Shown piece after piece: positions 18,501 through 25,343 of a DNA stretch of 45,308 nt. The notes beneath the pieces are model-generated. The model worked only from the letters and a program-made list of their open reading frames with translations, had not been told where the DNA came from and searched no databases. The translations under genes were made by a program, and so were the position numbers. This DNA comes from Kiloniellaceae bacterium (lineage in GTDB: Bacteria > Pseudomonadota > Alphaproteobacteria > Kiloniellales > J153): positions 1 through 45,308 of the forward strand of contig JAJFGJ010000004.1 in the NCBI GenBank assembly GCA_021776175.1, given 5' to 3'. How positions within the stretch are numbered: position 1 is the stretch's first letter; each line of letters starts with the position of its first letter.

Positions 18501-19016
18501 GCCGCGCGCTATTATTTCAAGCTTCTGGCCTACAAGGATGAGTATGAAGTCGCCCGCCTGTTTACCCAGGGCGAGTTCGCGTCCAGGCTGGACGCGCGCT
18601 TCGAGGGCGACTTTAAGGTGCGTTTTCATCTCGCCCCGCCCTTGCTGGCCCGGCGCGACCCGGAAACAGGTCATCTGAAAAAGCACGAATTCGGATCCTG
18701 GCTGTACCCCGCCTTCAAGATCTTGGCCAGGCTTCGCGGCTTGCGCGGCACACCCTTCGATATCTTTGGATACACGGCCGAACGCCGTCTGGAACGTGCA
18801 CTGATCGGGGACTATGAAACATTGATCGAGGAGCTATCGATAAAGCTGACGCCGGTGAACCACGATATCGCGGTTGAATTAGCTTCGATCCCCGAACGTA
18901 TTCGTGGCTTCGGCCACATAAAGCAACGCCATCTGGCCGAGGCGAAGACCCGCCAGGACGAACTTCTGAACGCCTTGCACGCGCCGCTCCCGGTGCAAAA
19001 AGATGCCGCCGAATAA
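15540..19016 (+). CDS. Indolepyruvate ferredoxin oxidoreductase (fused IorA/IorB type)
   Basis: A 1,158-residue fused 2-oxoacid:ferredoxin oxidoreductase that oxidatively decarboxylates aryl pyruvates such as indolepyruvate, from aromatic amino acids, to acyl-CoA. In order: N-terminal pyrimidine-binding domain, FCSGCPHNSSTHVPEG near 440, the TPP site GDGTYFHSG with NDAVAMTGGQP near 500-530, iron-sulfur cysteines in CEGCGDC near 635-641 and further ones in SSCNKDFSCVNGFCP, and a gamma-type domain starting GVGGTGVVTIGALLG near 722. Start is ATG 15540 (MTLAAVS); an in-frame ATG at 15525 is equally possible, as neither has a clear ribosome site. A large hairpin follows. The enzyme fits the window's amino-acid-catabolic theme. 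Confidence 0.92.
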   Translation: MTLAAVSLDDKYTLASGRVFLTGTQALVRLSMMQRQRDEKAGLNTAAFISGYRGSPLGALDQQLWQARHFLKNNRIHFQPGVNEDMAATAIWGSQQGGLFGDSTCDGVFAMWYAKGPGVDRSGDVLKHGNSAGSSRHGGVLLLAGDDHTAKSSTVAHQCEHTFSDAMIPVLNPAGVQEFLDLGLYGWAMSRYSGCWVGFKTIAETVDSSASVFVDPARIRITLPEDFDMPAGGLNIRWPDTPLQQEERLHKYKIYAALAFARANKLDRVVMDSPKRRFGIVTAGKSYLDVRQALEDLGIDDAMAADIGLTVYKVAMTWPLEREGLRAFAEGLDEILVVEEKRAVLENQIKEQLYNWNPDVRPRVLGKFDEDQQWILPSTDELTPARIARVIAKRIARFHSSENIEQRLRFLLAKEEALQREKAPIQRIPYFCSGCPHNSSTHVPEGSRALAGIGCHYMVQWMDRRTDTFTQMGGEGATWIGQAPFSTTKHVFVNLGDGTYFHSGILAVRAAVAAGVNITYKVLYNDAVAMTGGQPMDGPLNPAMISRQLHAEGVRKIAAVSDEPDKYPIGYEWAPGVSVHHRDDLDRLQRDLREHPGVTAIIYDQTCAAEKRRRRKRGTFLDPAKRAFINDLVCEGCGDCSTASNCLSVIPLETEFGRKRRIDQSSCNKDFSCVNGFCPSFVTVHGGRLRKAKGDAMAVDGWAELPKPSLPNLKEPYGILITGVGGTGVVTIGALLGMAAHIEGKGCSILDMAGLAQKGGAVVSHLRIAQSPDDIHAVRISAGGARLLLGCDLVVAAGFDALSKVQPGATQAVINSHETITGDFTHNPDLAFPASTLMESIRSAGGKGGAEFLDATRLATALMGNSIATNLFMLGYAWQKGLVPVSQEAIDQAIDLNGVAAESNKHAFMWGRRAAHDLAAVEKAAAPRTAAPSHRIAKDLDEIVERRAAFLTDYQDAAYAARYEDLVARAKDIENQRTPGHSGLALAAARYYFKLLAYKDEYEVARLFTQGEFASRLDARFEGDFKVRFHLAPPLLARRDPETGHLKKHEFGSWLYPAFKILARLRGLRGTPFDIFGYTAERRLERALIGDYETLIEELSIKLTPVNHDIAVELASIPERIRGFGHIKQRHLAEAKTRQDELLNALHAPLPVQKDAAE

Positions 19017-19054
19017 CCGCCGAATGGCACCGGAATATTTTTCATAACAGTCGC

Positions 19055-19103
19055 GGTCCCACCACGGCCCTCCTCACTAGGAAGGAGGGCCGTGGTGGAG
19101 ACC
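19055..19103 (+). terminator. Long perfect hairpin after the oxidoreductase gene
   Basis: CCACCACGGCCCTCC (19059-19073) pairs without mismatch with 19084-19098 across a 10-nt loop. GGTC (19055-19058) and GACC (19100-19103) extend it by four pairs after a single-base bulge. It starts 38 nt after the oxidoreductase stop and ends 37 nt before the next TTG start. There is no T tract, so it is either a U-less terminator, an mRNA-stabilising hairpin or a regulator site. Confidence 0.6.
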
Positions 19104-19140
19104 ATGCGCGGAGAACCGCCAACCGTTTGGAGGAACTGCT

Positions 19141-19839
19141 TTGACTAAGAAAGTCGCACTTGTCGTCGGCGCGGGACCGGGCCTGGGATCCGCTCTCGCG
19201 CGGTGCTTCGCCAAGGCCGGCATGGCTGTCGCCGTTGCCCGGCGCAATCCCGGCAAACTGGACGATCTGACTAAGGAGATCGACGGCCACGCTTATGCCT
19301 GCGACGTCACCGACCCGGCCTCGGTCGAGGCTTTGTTCGAGGCGGTCGACCTAGATCTTGGCGAACCGGGCCTAGTCGCCTTCAACGCCGGGGCTTACCA
19401 GCGCGGCGGCATTCTGGAGATCGCACCGGAAGATTTCGAACGCTGCTGGCGGATCGGCTGCCTGGGCGGGTTTCTGGTTGGCCAGGCCGCGGCCCGGCGC
19501 ATGGTCCCTGCCGGCGAAGGCACGATCCTTTTCACCGGCGCGACGGCGGCGCTGCGCGGCTCCGCCGGTTTCATGAATCTGGCGGTGCCCAAATTCGGCC
19601 TGCGCGCGCTGGCCCAAAGCATGGCCCGGGAGCTTGGGCCCAAGGGCGTCCACGTCGCCCACGTCATCATCGACGGCCAGATCGCCGGGGAGCGCCCGGG
19701 TTATAGGCCCGAGGAGCGTGGAGAGGACGCGGTTCTCAATCCCGGCGCCATCGCCGAGGCCTATTACCAGCTTCACCTGCAACCCAGAAGCGCCTGGACC
19801 CAGGAGCAGGATTTGAGGCCCTGCGTGGAGAAGTTCTAA
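19141..19839 (+). CDS. SDR-family protein lacking the catalytic Tyr
   Basis: A 232-residue short-chain dehydrogenase/reductase-fold protein. The NAD(P)-binding glycine motif VVGAGPGLGSALA (about 8-20) and FNAGAY (NAG motif, about 81) are present. The usual Ser-Tyr-Lys triad is not: the segment reads FTGATAALRGSAGF then NLAVPKFGLRALAQS, so Leu sits where YxxxK has Tyr, and Ser is replaced by Gly/Ala. The Lys is kept. The TTG start is well supported by GGAGGA 6 nt upstream (19129-19134). The gene follows a strong hairpin, and its stop overlaps the convergent phosphatase stop by 4 nt. It may bind a nucleotide without classical reduction activity. Confidence 0.8.
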   Translation: MTKKVALVVGAGPGLGSALARCFAKAGMAVAVARRNPGKLDDLTKEIDGHAYACDVTDPASVEALFEAVDLDLGEPGLVAFNAGAYQRGGILEIAPEDFERCWRIGCLGGFLVGQAAARRMVPAGEGTILFTGATAALRGSAGFMNLAVPKFGLRALAQSMARELGPKGVHVAHVIIDGQIAGERPGYRPEERGEDAVLNPGAIAEAYYQLHLQPRSAWTQEQDLRPCVEKF

Positions 19840-20279
19840 ACCACCGGCTTCAAATCGAGCGTGAAGCGATCCTCGATGCGTTTCTTGAGCTGGTCGCGCA
19901 CGGCGCGGTAGGCGTCTAGGCGCATGTCCCGATTGCCCTCGACGATCGAGGGGTCCATGGTCATCCAGAATTCGACCTCACAGGCCATGGTGCGCGTTAG
20001 TTCAACCGCCTTGTGCTGCGCCTCTGGAGAGAGCGAAATAATCAGATCGTAAGAGGTATCCTCCAGATCGTCGAAGGACTTGGATCGGTGCCGGGAAAGA
20101 TCGATACCCAATTCCTCGATCACCTCTACCGCGAAGGGATCTACCTCGCCCGCGCGCACGCCAACCGAATCGATATAGACCCGGTGGCCGAGCAAGTGCT
20201 TGAGCAGCGCTTCGGCCATGGGAGAGCGAACCGAATTCTGCGTGCAGGCGAAAAGGACGGCGCTGGGAAGGTCGCTCAT
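19836..20279 (-). CDS. Low-molecular-weight protein tyrosine phosphatase family
   Basis: A 147-residue member of the LMW phosphatase/arsenate reductase fold. The P-loop is ACTQNSVRSPMAEAL, that is Cys-X5-Arg-Ser, near residue 11-18. The general-acid Asp-Pro pair is present in TMDPSIVEG near 108. It is the last gene of the murA-hisG-hisD-UPF0262 operon, 6 nt after UPF0262, a position conserved in alphaproteobacteria. Its substrate is unknown. In related genomes infA and maf normally follow; here the operon stops and a convergent SDR gene overlaps its end. Confidence 0.88.
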   Translation of the reverse strand: MSDLPSAVLFACTQNSVRSPMAEALLKHLLGHRVYIDSVGVRAGEVDPFAVEVIEELGIDLSRHRSKSFDDLEDTSYDLIISLSPEAQHKAVELTRTMACEVEFWMTMDPSIVEGNRDMRLDAYRAVRDQLKKRIEDRFTLDLKPVV

Positions 20280-20285
20280 TCGGAC

Positions 20286-20771
20286 CTAGCCCCGAATATG
20301 CAAGACACAGAGTAAGGTGAAGAGACGGCGCGCGGTATTGAAATCGATTTCGATCTTACCCTCCAGGCGCTCGCGCAAGAGTTCCGATCCTTCGTTATGA
20401 AGGCCGCGCCGGCCCATATCTATGGCTTCGATTTTTGACGGACTCGCCGTCTTGATCGCCTCGAAATAAACTTCGCAGACGGAAAAATAGTCTTTCACGA
20501 TACGCCGGAAAGGTAGGAGCGGTAGAGTTACGATCGCGATCTCCACCTCCGCCTCGCTGCGGATATCGAACATCAAGCGGTTTTCCTCGATCGCCAGGTG
20601 TAGGCAATAGGGTCCGCCGCCGTGATCCACGGGTGAAAAGTAATTTTCCTCTATCAGATCGAAGATAGCGACCGCGCGCTCATGTTCGACGTCGGCGCTG
20701 CGCCGCACGACCGAACGTTCGTCGAGATTGATCTCGCAGATTCGCGAGCGTTCCTTATTCGGTTCAGACAA
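20286..20771 (-). CDS. UPF0262 family protein
   Basis: A 161-residue conserved alphaproteobacterial protein of unknown function. Recognised by [30 protein letters not shown] at the N-terminus (shown as short blocks: [23 protein letters not shown]), [22 protein letters not shown] and [13 protein letters not shown]. No membrane segment or signal is present. It lies between hisD (24 nt upstream) and the phosphatase gene (6 nt downstream), the usual place for the family. Confidence 0.93.
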   Translation of the reverse strand: MSEPNKERSRICEINLDERSVVRRSADVEHERAVAIFDLIEENYFSPVDHGGGPYCLHLAIEENRLMFDIRSEAEVEIAIVTLPLLPFRRIVKDYFSVCEVYFEAIKTASPSKIEAIDMGRRGLHNEGSELLRERLEGKIEIDFNTARRLFTLLCVLHIRG

Positions 20772-20795
20772 GGCGTCCCTCCCCGGCCAATAGCG

Positions 20796-22091
20796 TTAAC
20801 GCCGGTTCAGGCGAATCGTAACCGAATGAGCGTGCGCGTCCAGGCCTTCGGCCCGGGCGAGCGTGGCCGCCGCCGGCCCCAGTGCCGATAGGCCATCGGG
20901 GCCGCACTCGACGATCGAGGTCCGTTTCATGAAATCGATTACCGACAGTCCTGAGGAAAACCGGGCGCTACGCGCCGTGGGCAAGACATGGTTGGTCCCG
21001 GCCACGTAGTCGCCGATTACCTCCGGCGTGTAGCGGCCCAAAAAAATCGCTCCGGCATGGCGGACGCACTCGGCCAGCGCTTGCGGTTCCTCGACCGCCA
21101 GTTCCAAATGCTCCGGCGCGACGCGGTCGATCAGGGCCGGCGCCTCGGCAAGACTGGAAAGTACAATGATCGCGCCGTGGCGATTCCAGCTTTGCCGGGC
21201 GATTTCCTGGCGCGGCAAGGTCACGAGTTGCGCCTCCACCGCTTGTCCTACGGCATCGGCGAAGCCGGCATCGTCTGTCATGAGAATGGATTGGGCCGCG
21301 GTGTCGTGTTCGGCTTGCGACAAGAGATCGGCGGCGATCCACGCCGGATCGTTTCGGGCATCGGCGACGACCAGGATTTCCGACGGCCCGGCGATGGAAT
21401 CGATCCCCACGACGCCGTAAACTTGGCGCTTCGCCTCCGCGACATAGGCGTTACCCGGGCCGACGATCTTATCGACCGCTTTAATCGTTTCGGTTCCATA
21501 AGCCAGGGCCGCCACCGCCTGCGCCCCGCCGATCTTGTAAACTTCCGTGATGCCGGCCAGATGCGCCGCCGCCAGGACCAGGGGATTGAGTTGCCCTTTG
21601 GGCGCGGGCACCACCATGACCCGGCGCGCGACGCCCGCGACCTTGGCCGGAATCGCGTTCATCAGCACGGAAGATGGGTAGGCCGCGGTGCCACCGGGAA
21701 CATAGAGTCCGGCCGCGTCAACCGCGCTCCAACGCTGGCCCAGTCGCAGGCCCGCATCGTCCCGGTAATCCAAATCCTCCGGCATTTGGCGCGCATGATG
21801 ATCTTCTATGCGCCGTGCAGCGAAGGCCAGGGCCTCCAGGGTCTCCGCCGGGCACCGCGCGGCCGCCGCCTCGATTTCGTCGCCACCGACACGCAAAGTC
21901 CCTGCGGTCATCTCAACGCGATCGAAACGGCGCGTGAACTCGATGAGGGCGGCATCGCCACGAGCGCGGACTTGGCCCAGGATCTCCGCGACGGCCTGAG
22001 CAACATCGGGCGCCGTTTCCCGCTTCGCATTAAGCAGTGCGCGGAACGCGGACTCGAAATCCTCTTGTCCAGTATTCAATCTAAGCGGCAT
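20796..22091 (-). CDS. hisD: Histidinol dehydrogenase
   Basis: A 431-residue zinc enzyme that oxidises L-histidinol to L-histidine in two NAD+-dependent steps, the last of the pathway (EC 1.1.1.23). Seen: [53 protein letters not shown] with the catalytic Glu-His pair, and [18 protein letters not shown]. The ATG overlaps the hisG stop by 11 nt, and GAAGG lies 6 nt upstream. Only hisG and hisD of the pathway are here, as is usual in alphaproteobacteria where the his genes are split. Confidence 0.97.
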   Translation of the reverse strand: MPLRLNTGQEDFESAFRALLNAKRETAPDVAQAVAEILGQVRARGDAALIEFTRRFDRVEMTAGTLRVGGDEIEAAAARCPAETLEALAFAARRIEDHHARQMPEDLDYRDDAGLRLGQRWSAVDAAGLYVPGGTAAYPSSVLMNAIPAKVAGVARRVMVVPAPKGQLNPLVLAAAHLAGITEVYKIGGAQAVAALAYGTETIKAVDKIVGPGNAYVAEAKRQVYGVVGIDSIAGPSEILVVADARNDPAWIAADLLSQAEHDTAAQSILMTDDAGFADAVGQAVEAQLVTLPRQEIARQSWNRHGAIIVLSSLAEAPALIDRVAPEHLELAVEEPQALAECVRHAGAIFLGRYTPEVIGDYVAGTNHVLPTARSARFSSGLSVIDFMKRTSIVECGPDGLSALGPAAATLARAEGLDAHAHSVTIRLNRR

Positions 22092-22743
22092 GAGCGGCCT
22101 TCCGGAAACGCTCTATCAAATCGTTCAATTCGGCCGGCCGCGTTTTCAGGGCCGCGCGATTGACGATCAAGCGGGAGGTAACCTCGGCTACGGTTTCTAT
22201 CTCGATCAGATCGTTGGCGGCCAGCGTGCTCCCGGTCGAGACCAAGTCGACGATCCGGCGGCACAGGCCCAGGCTGGACGCCAATTCCATGGCGCCGTTC
22301 AACTTAATGCACTCGGCATGCACGCCGCGCGCGGCAAAGTGGTTTCTGGTGATATGCGGGTACTTGGTCGCGACACGCACATGACTCCAGCGGCTTGGGT
22401 CGTCCTCTTCCACCAGCGCACTGGGTTCCGCGACCGACAGGCGGCAGCGCCCGATACCGAGATCGACCGGGGCGTAAAGTTCGGGATAATCGAATTCCAT
22501 CAAGATGTCGTTACCGGCAACGCCCAGGTGCGCGGCGCCGAAGGCGACGAAGGTCGCGGCGTCGAAGCTGCGCACCCGCACGATGTCCAGGTTTGGATCG
22601 CTGGTCGCGAAGCGCAGTTGGCGGGCATTCTCGTCCTCGAAAGCCGGTTCGGGAACAATCCCCACGCCACGCAACATGGGCGCCAGTTCGCGCAGGATGC
22701 GGCCCTTCGGCAGGGCTAGAATCAGGGGGTCCTTGGCTGGCAC
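22081..22743 (-). CDS. hisG: ATP phosphoribosyltransferase, short form
   Basis: A 220-residue HisG that condenses ATP and PRPP, the first step of histidine synthesis (EC 2.4.2.17). [14 protein letters not shown] opens the protein; [21 protein letters not shown] and the PRPP-binding [13 protein letters not shown] follow. The C-terminal regulatory domain of long HisG is absent, so the enzyme should need HisZ, which is not in the window. The start is taken as GTG 22743 because AAGGA lies 8 nt upstream; a longer frame to 22914 would run through the DUF2948 gene. The stop overlaps hisD. Confidence 0.95.
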   Translation of the reverse strand: MPAKDPLILALPKGRILRELAPMLRGVGIVPEPAFEDENARQLRFATSDPNLDIVRVRSFDAATFVAFGAAHLGVAGNDILMEFDYPELYAPVDLGIGRCRLSVAEPSALVEEDDPSRWSHVRVATKYPHITRNHFAARGVHAECIKLNGAMELASSLGLCRRIVDLVSTGSTLAANDLIEIETVAEVTSRLIVNRAALKTRPAELNDLIERFRKAAHAA

Positions 22744-22774
22744 CAGGATATTCCTTGCTTCGCGCGCAGCCGGC

Positions 22775-23326
22775 TCAGCCCGGCTCAGGCGTTTCGACGT
22801 CATCGATGTCGTGAACGGGGCGCCAGCGCGTCGGCCAGGGCTCGCCCAGATCGTCCAGATGGCAGCGGATTTTATCGGCTTCCAGGCGTATTTCAGCGCC
22901 CCCGGAAAAAACAATCGTGATCGCGCCCGGATCGCACGTCAAGGTCAACACGCTAAGAATCTGATTGCGGTCGCGAAGATCCGCACCCCGGAATTTGACG
23001 TTGCGCACGCTGTCGAAGCACAAGCCGCAATTTACCCGCTCGTAAAGGGCCCCCGAATCGCCGTTGGCATCTTCAAAGCGCGCATCGCCCGTTTCCTCGC
23101 GGCCCCGGTCCGGAGAAGGTGCCGAATTCCGCGCTTCGTCCGGCAGCCCCTCCCACCGGAAGCGATTGGCCACCATCACGAAGCGTTTTTCCGTCTTCAG
23201 AAAAGCGGTGTCCGCCAAGGGGACCAGCGCATCCTGCAAACACCTTGAGATCGTTTGCAGGTCGTCGGCGTCGCGGGCACGTAGTTTGAGCGCGGCGCTC
23301 CTCGGCGTGTTGTCGCGTGCGCTCAT
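22775..23326 (-). CDS. DUF2948 family protein
   Basis: A 183-residue conserved alphaproteobacterial protein, recognised by [41 protein letters not shown] and [20 protein letters not shown]. It has no export signal and no known activity. It overlaps the murA stop by 4 nt (ATGA type) and precedes hisG by 31 nt, the conserved family position. Confidence 0.9.
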   Translation of the reverse strand: MSARDNTPRSAALKLRARDADDLQTISRCLQDALVPLADTAFLKTEKRFVMVANRFRWEGLPDEARNSAPSPDRGREETGDARFEDANGDSGALYERVNCGLCFDSVRNVKFRGADLRDRNQILSVLTLTCDPGAITIVFSGGAEIRLEADKIRCHLDDLGEPWPTRWRPVHDIDDVETPEPG

Positions 23327-24612
23327 TTTATCCGCTCGATGTCCGCGCCGCAGGCGGCCAGCTTCGCCTCCAAACCCTCATAGCCACGGTCCAGATGGTA
23401 GACCCGGTTGACAATGCTTTCCCCCTCGGCCGCCAGGCCCGCGAGCACCAGGCTGACGCTCGCGCGCAGATCCGTCGCCATGACTTCGGCGCCGGTCAGC
23501 TTGGCCTGGCCGCGGACCATGGCGGAAGCACCGTGAACGTTGATGTTCGCGCCCATACGGCACATTTCCGGCACATGCATGAAGCGGTTCTCGAAGATCG
23601 TCTCGGTAATCATCGACGCGCCCTCCGCGACCGACATCAGGGCCATGAATTGGGCCTGCAAGTCGGTCGGGAAACCGGGATACGGCTCGGTCATCACATC
23701 GACACCCTTGATCCGGCCGTTGGCGCAAGCGATGTGCAGGCCGCGTTCGGTCTCACCGACCGCGACGCCGGCGCGCGCAAGAACTTCGATCATGGTACTC
23801 AAATGTTCGGCGCGGGCCCCGATCAGTTCGACCTCGCCGCCGGTGATCGCCGCCGCCACGGCATAGGTTCCAGCCTCTATGCGGTCGGGCATGATCGCAT
23901 GCTCCGCGCCGCCCAGGCGCTCGACGCCTTGAATAGTCAGGGTATCGGTCCCGATACCGCCGATCCGCGCACCCATCTTGACCAGGCATTCGGCCAGGTC
24001 GCCGACTTCCGGTTCGCGCGCCGCGTTGACGATACGGGTTTCGCCCTTGGCCAAGGTCGCCGCCATGAGCACGTTCTCGGTCGCGCCGACCGAGACTACG
24101 GGGAAAACGACCTCGGCCCCGCGCAGGCCCTTGGGCGCCCGGGCATGAATATAGCCCTCGCGCAGCTCGACCTCGGCACCCAGGGCCGCCAGGCCCTTTA
24201 AGTGCAAATCGACCGGGCGGGTGCCGATGGCGCAGCCGCCGGGAAGAGAGACTTCGGCATGGCCGGCGCGGGCCACCAGGGGACCGAGCACAAGCACGCT
24301 GGCACGCATCTTACGGACCAGTTCGTAGGGCGCGCGGGTGCCGGTAATCTCCCCCGCCGTCAAATCCAGCACGCGCCCCGCGTGGCCGCCATTGCCGACC
24401 GCGCCATTCATGCGAATCTCGACCCCGTGCTGAGCCAGAACGTTGGCCAGGGTGGTGATGTCGGCGAGGTGCGGCAGATTGGACAGACGCAAGGTGTCGG
24501 CGGTCAAGAGGCTGGCCGCCATGACCTTCAGCGCCGCGTTCTTGGCCCCGCTGATGGGAATTTCGCCCTCGATCGGCCGGCCGCCGCGAATTCGGATTTT
24601 ATCCATGCTCAA
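23323..24612 (-). CDS. murA: UDP-N-acetylglucosamine 1-carboxyvinyltransferase (MurA)
   Basis: A 429-residue enzyme that transfers enolpyruvate from PEP to UDP-GlcNAc, the first committed step of peptidoglycan synthesis (EC 2.5.1.7), in the cytosol. The N-terminal [16 protein letters not shown] and catalytic Cys127 in [16 protein letters not shown] are intact; the Cys is the target of fosfomycin. [18 protein letters not shown] and [16 protein letters not shown] also match. It heads the operon of six minus-strand genes down to 19836. A second in-frame ATG is two codons later. Confidence 0.97.
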   Translation of the reverse strand: MSMDKIRIRGGRPIEGEIPISGAKNAALKVMAASLLTADTLRLSNLPHLADITTLANVLAQHGVEIRMNGAVGNGGHAGRVLDLTAGEITGTRAPYELVRKMRASVLVLGPLVARAGHAEVSLPGGCAIGTRPVDLHLKGLAALGAEVELREGYIHARAPKGLRGAEVVFPVVSVGATENVLMAATLAKGETRIVNAAREPEVGDLAECLVKMGARIGGIGTDTLTIQGVERLGGAEHAIMPDRIEAGTYAVAAAITGGEVELIGARAEHLSTMIEVLARAGVAVGETERGLHIACANGRIKGVDVMTEPYPGFPTDLQAQFMALMSVAEGASMITETIFENRFMHVPEMCRMGANINVHGASAMVRGQAKLTGAEVMATDLRASVSLVLAGLAAEGESIVNRVYHLDRGYEGLEAKLAACGADIERIK

Positions 24613-25152
24613 ACCTCAGGCCGGCGTCACAGGCGCGGCGGGGTGATAGTCTTTCGTTTCATGCCCTTGCTCGCCGCCATCTCGCGTCTCCAGGTGCCGG
24701 GCAATATGGCCACGGGTGTCCTTAAAGCGCCGGCCGCGCCGATTCGCGAGGAATGGGGAATTCCGGGCTGTTTCCTGCGGGGTTTCTACTGTATCGGCCG
24801 GGGCGCCTCAAGGACTAGCCGCGCGGCGGCCGCTCCGTTGAATTGGGATACCCCGGGCCCGGCTCCTCTCCGGCCCCCGTCTCGCGCCCGCGCGTTTGGG
24901 CTTTACGCTTGCCAAGGTTCTCGCGCAGGGCACGAGCCCTACGGTCCTGGCGCGCCGCGCGCTCCTTCTCGCCCTCATGGGAAAGCCTCGGTTGGCTAGG
25001 ATCCTGGGTACTCATGGCGGCGAAGACTGGCCGCCGATTACGGCAAGGTCAAGGCGGGTAATTTCAGGAACGGCAGGCCCGGCACGCCAATCCGGTCTTG
25101 CCAGGAACCGGGACCGGTGGCATGGTTCCGCCGCCTTTCCCAAGGCCCCCGT
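24613..25152. other. Spacer upstream of murA, holding one small candidate gene
   Basis: Between the murA start and tRNA-Thr lie 540 bases. The only coding candidate is the 66-codon minus-strand frame at 24815-25015. The rest shows no clear promoter, terminator or repeat, though the murA promoter must lie here. Confidence 0.5.
24815..25015 (-). CDS. Small basic hypothetical protein
   Basis: A 66-residue frame, highly charged: DPSQPRLSHEGEKERAARQD, then RRARALRENLGKRKAQTRGR. The central run of Arg/Ala-rich helix ending in RALRENLGKRKAQ resembles short hypothetical proteins common in Rhodospirillales next to murA. No ribosome-binding site is evident and the C-terminus is Gly/Pro-rich, so a non-coding frame cannot be excluded. 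It would be transcribed ahead of murA in the same direction. Confidence 0.5.
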   Translation of the reverse strand: MSTQDPSQPRLSHEGEKERAARQDRRARALRENLGKRKAQTRGRETGAGEEPGPGYPNSTERPPRG

Positions 25153-25227
25153 GCCGCGGTAGCTCAGGGGTAGAGCACACCCTTGGTAAGGGTGGGGCCG
25201 GAGGTTCGATTCCTCCCCGCGGCACCA
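25153..25227 (+). tRNA. tRNA-Thr (anticodon GGT)
   Basis: A 75-nt cloverleaf with encoded CCA. Acceptor GCCGCGG pairs with CCGCGGC; D stem GCTC/GAGC; anticodon stem CACCC/GGGTG with loop TTGGTAA, so anticodon GGT; variable loop GGGCC; T stem GGAGG/CCTCC with loop TTCGATT; discriminator A then CCA. Confidence 0.97.
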
Positions 25228-25343
25228 GATTTTCAACAGTTTTACTGGCTCTTTGACACTACAGCCGTAATGCGCGCCAATGTGCCCCCCAGGCACACGC
25301 GCCAACAATGAGGCAAGGCGCTCATAGGGCGTTCGCGCTTAGC

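Noticed and set aside
20988..22163. 391-residue plus-strand frame over hisD
   Set aside because: Antisense to a fully conserved enzyme; composition is the mirror of high-GC third positions.
25012..25308. 98-residue minus-strand frame across tRNA-Thr
   Set aside because: It is antisense to the tRNA; the CRGEESNLRP-type phrase is a well-known artefact of frames over tRNA genes.
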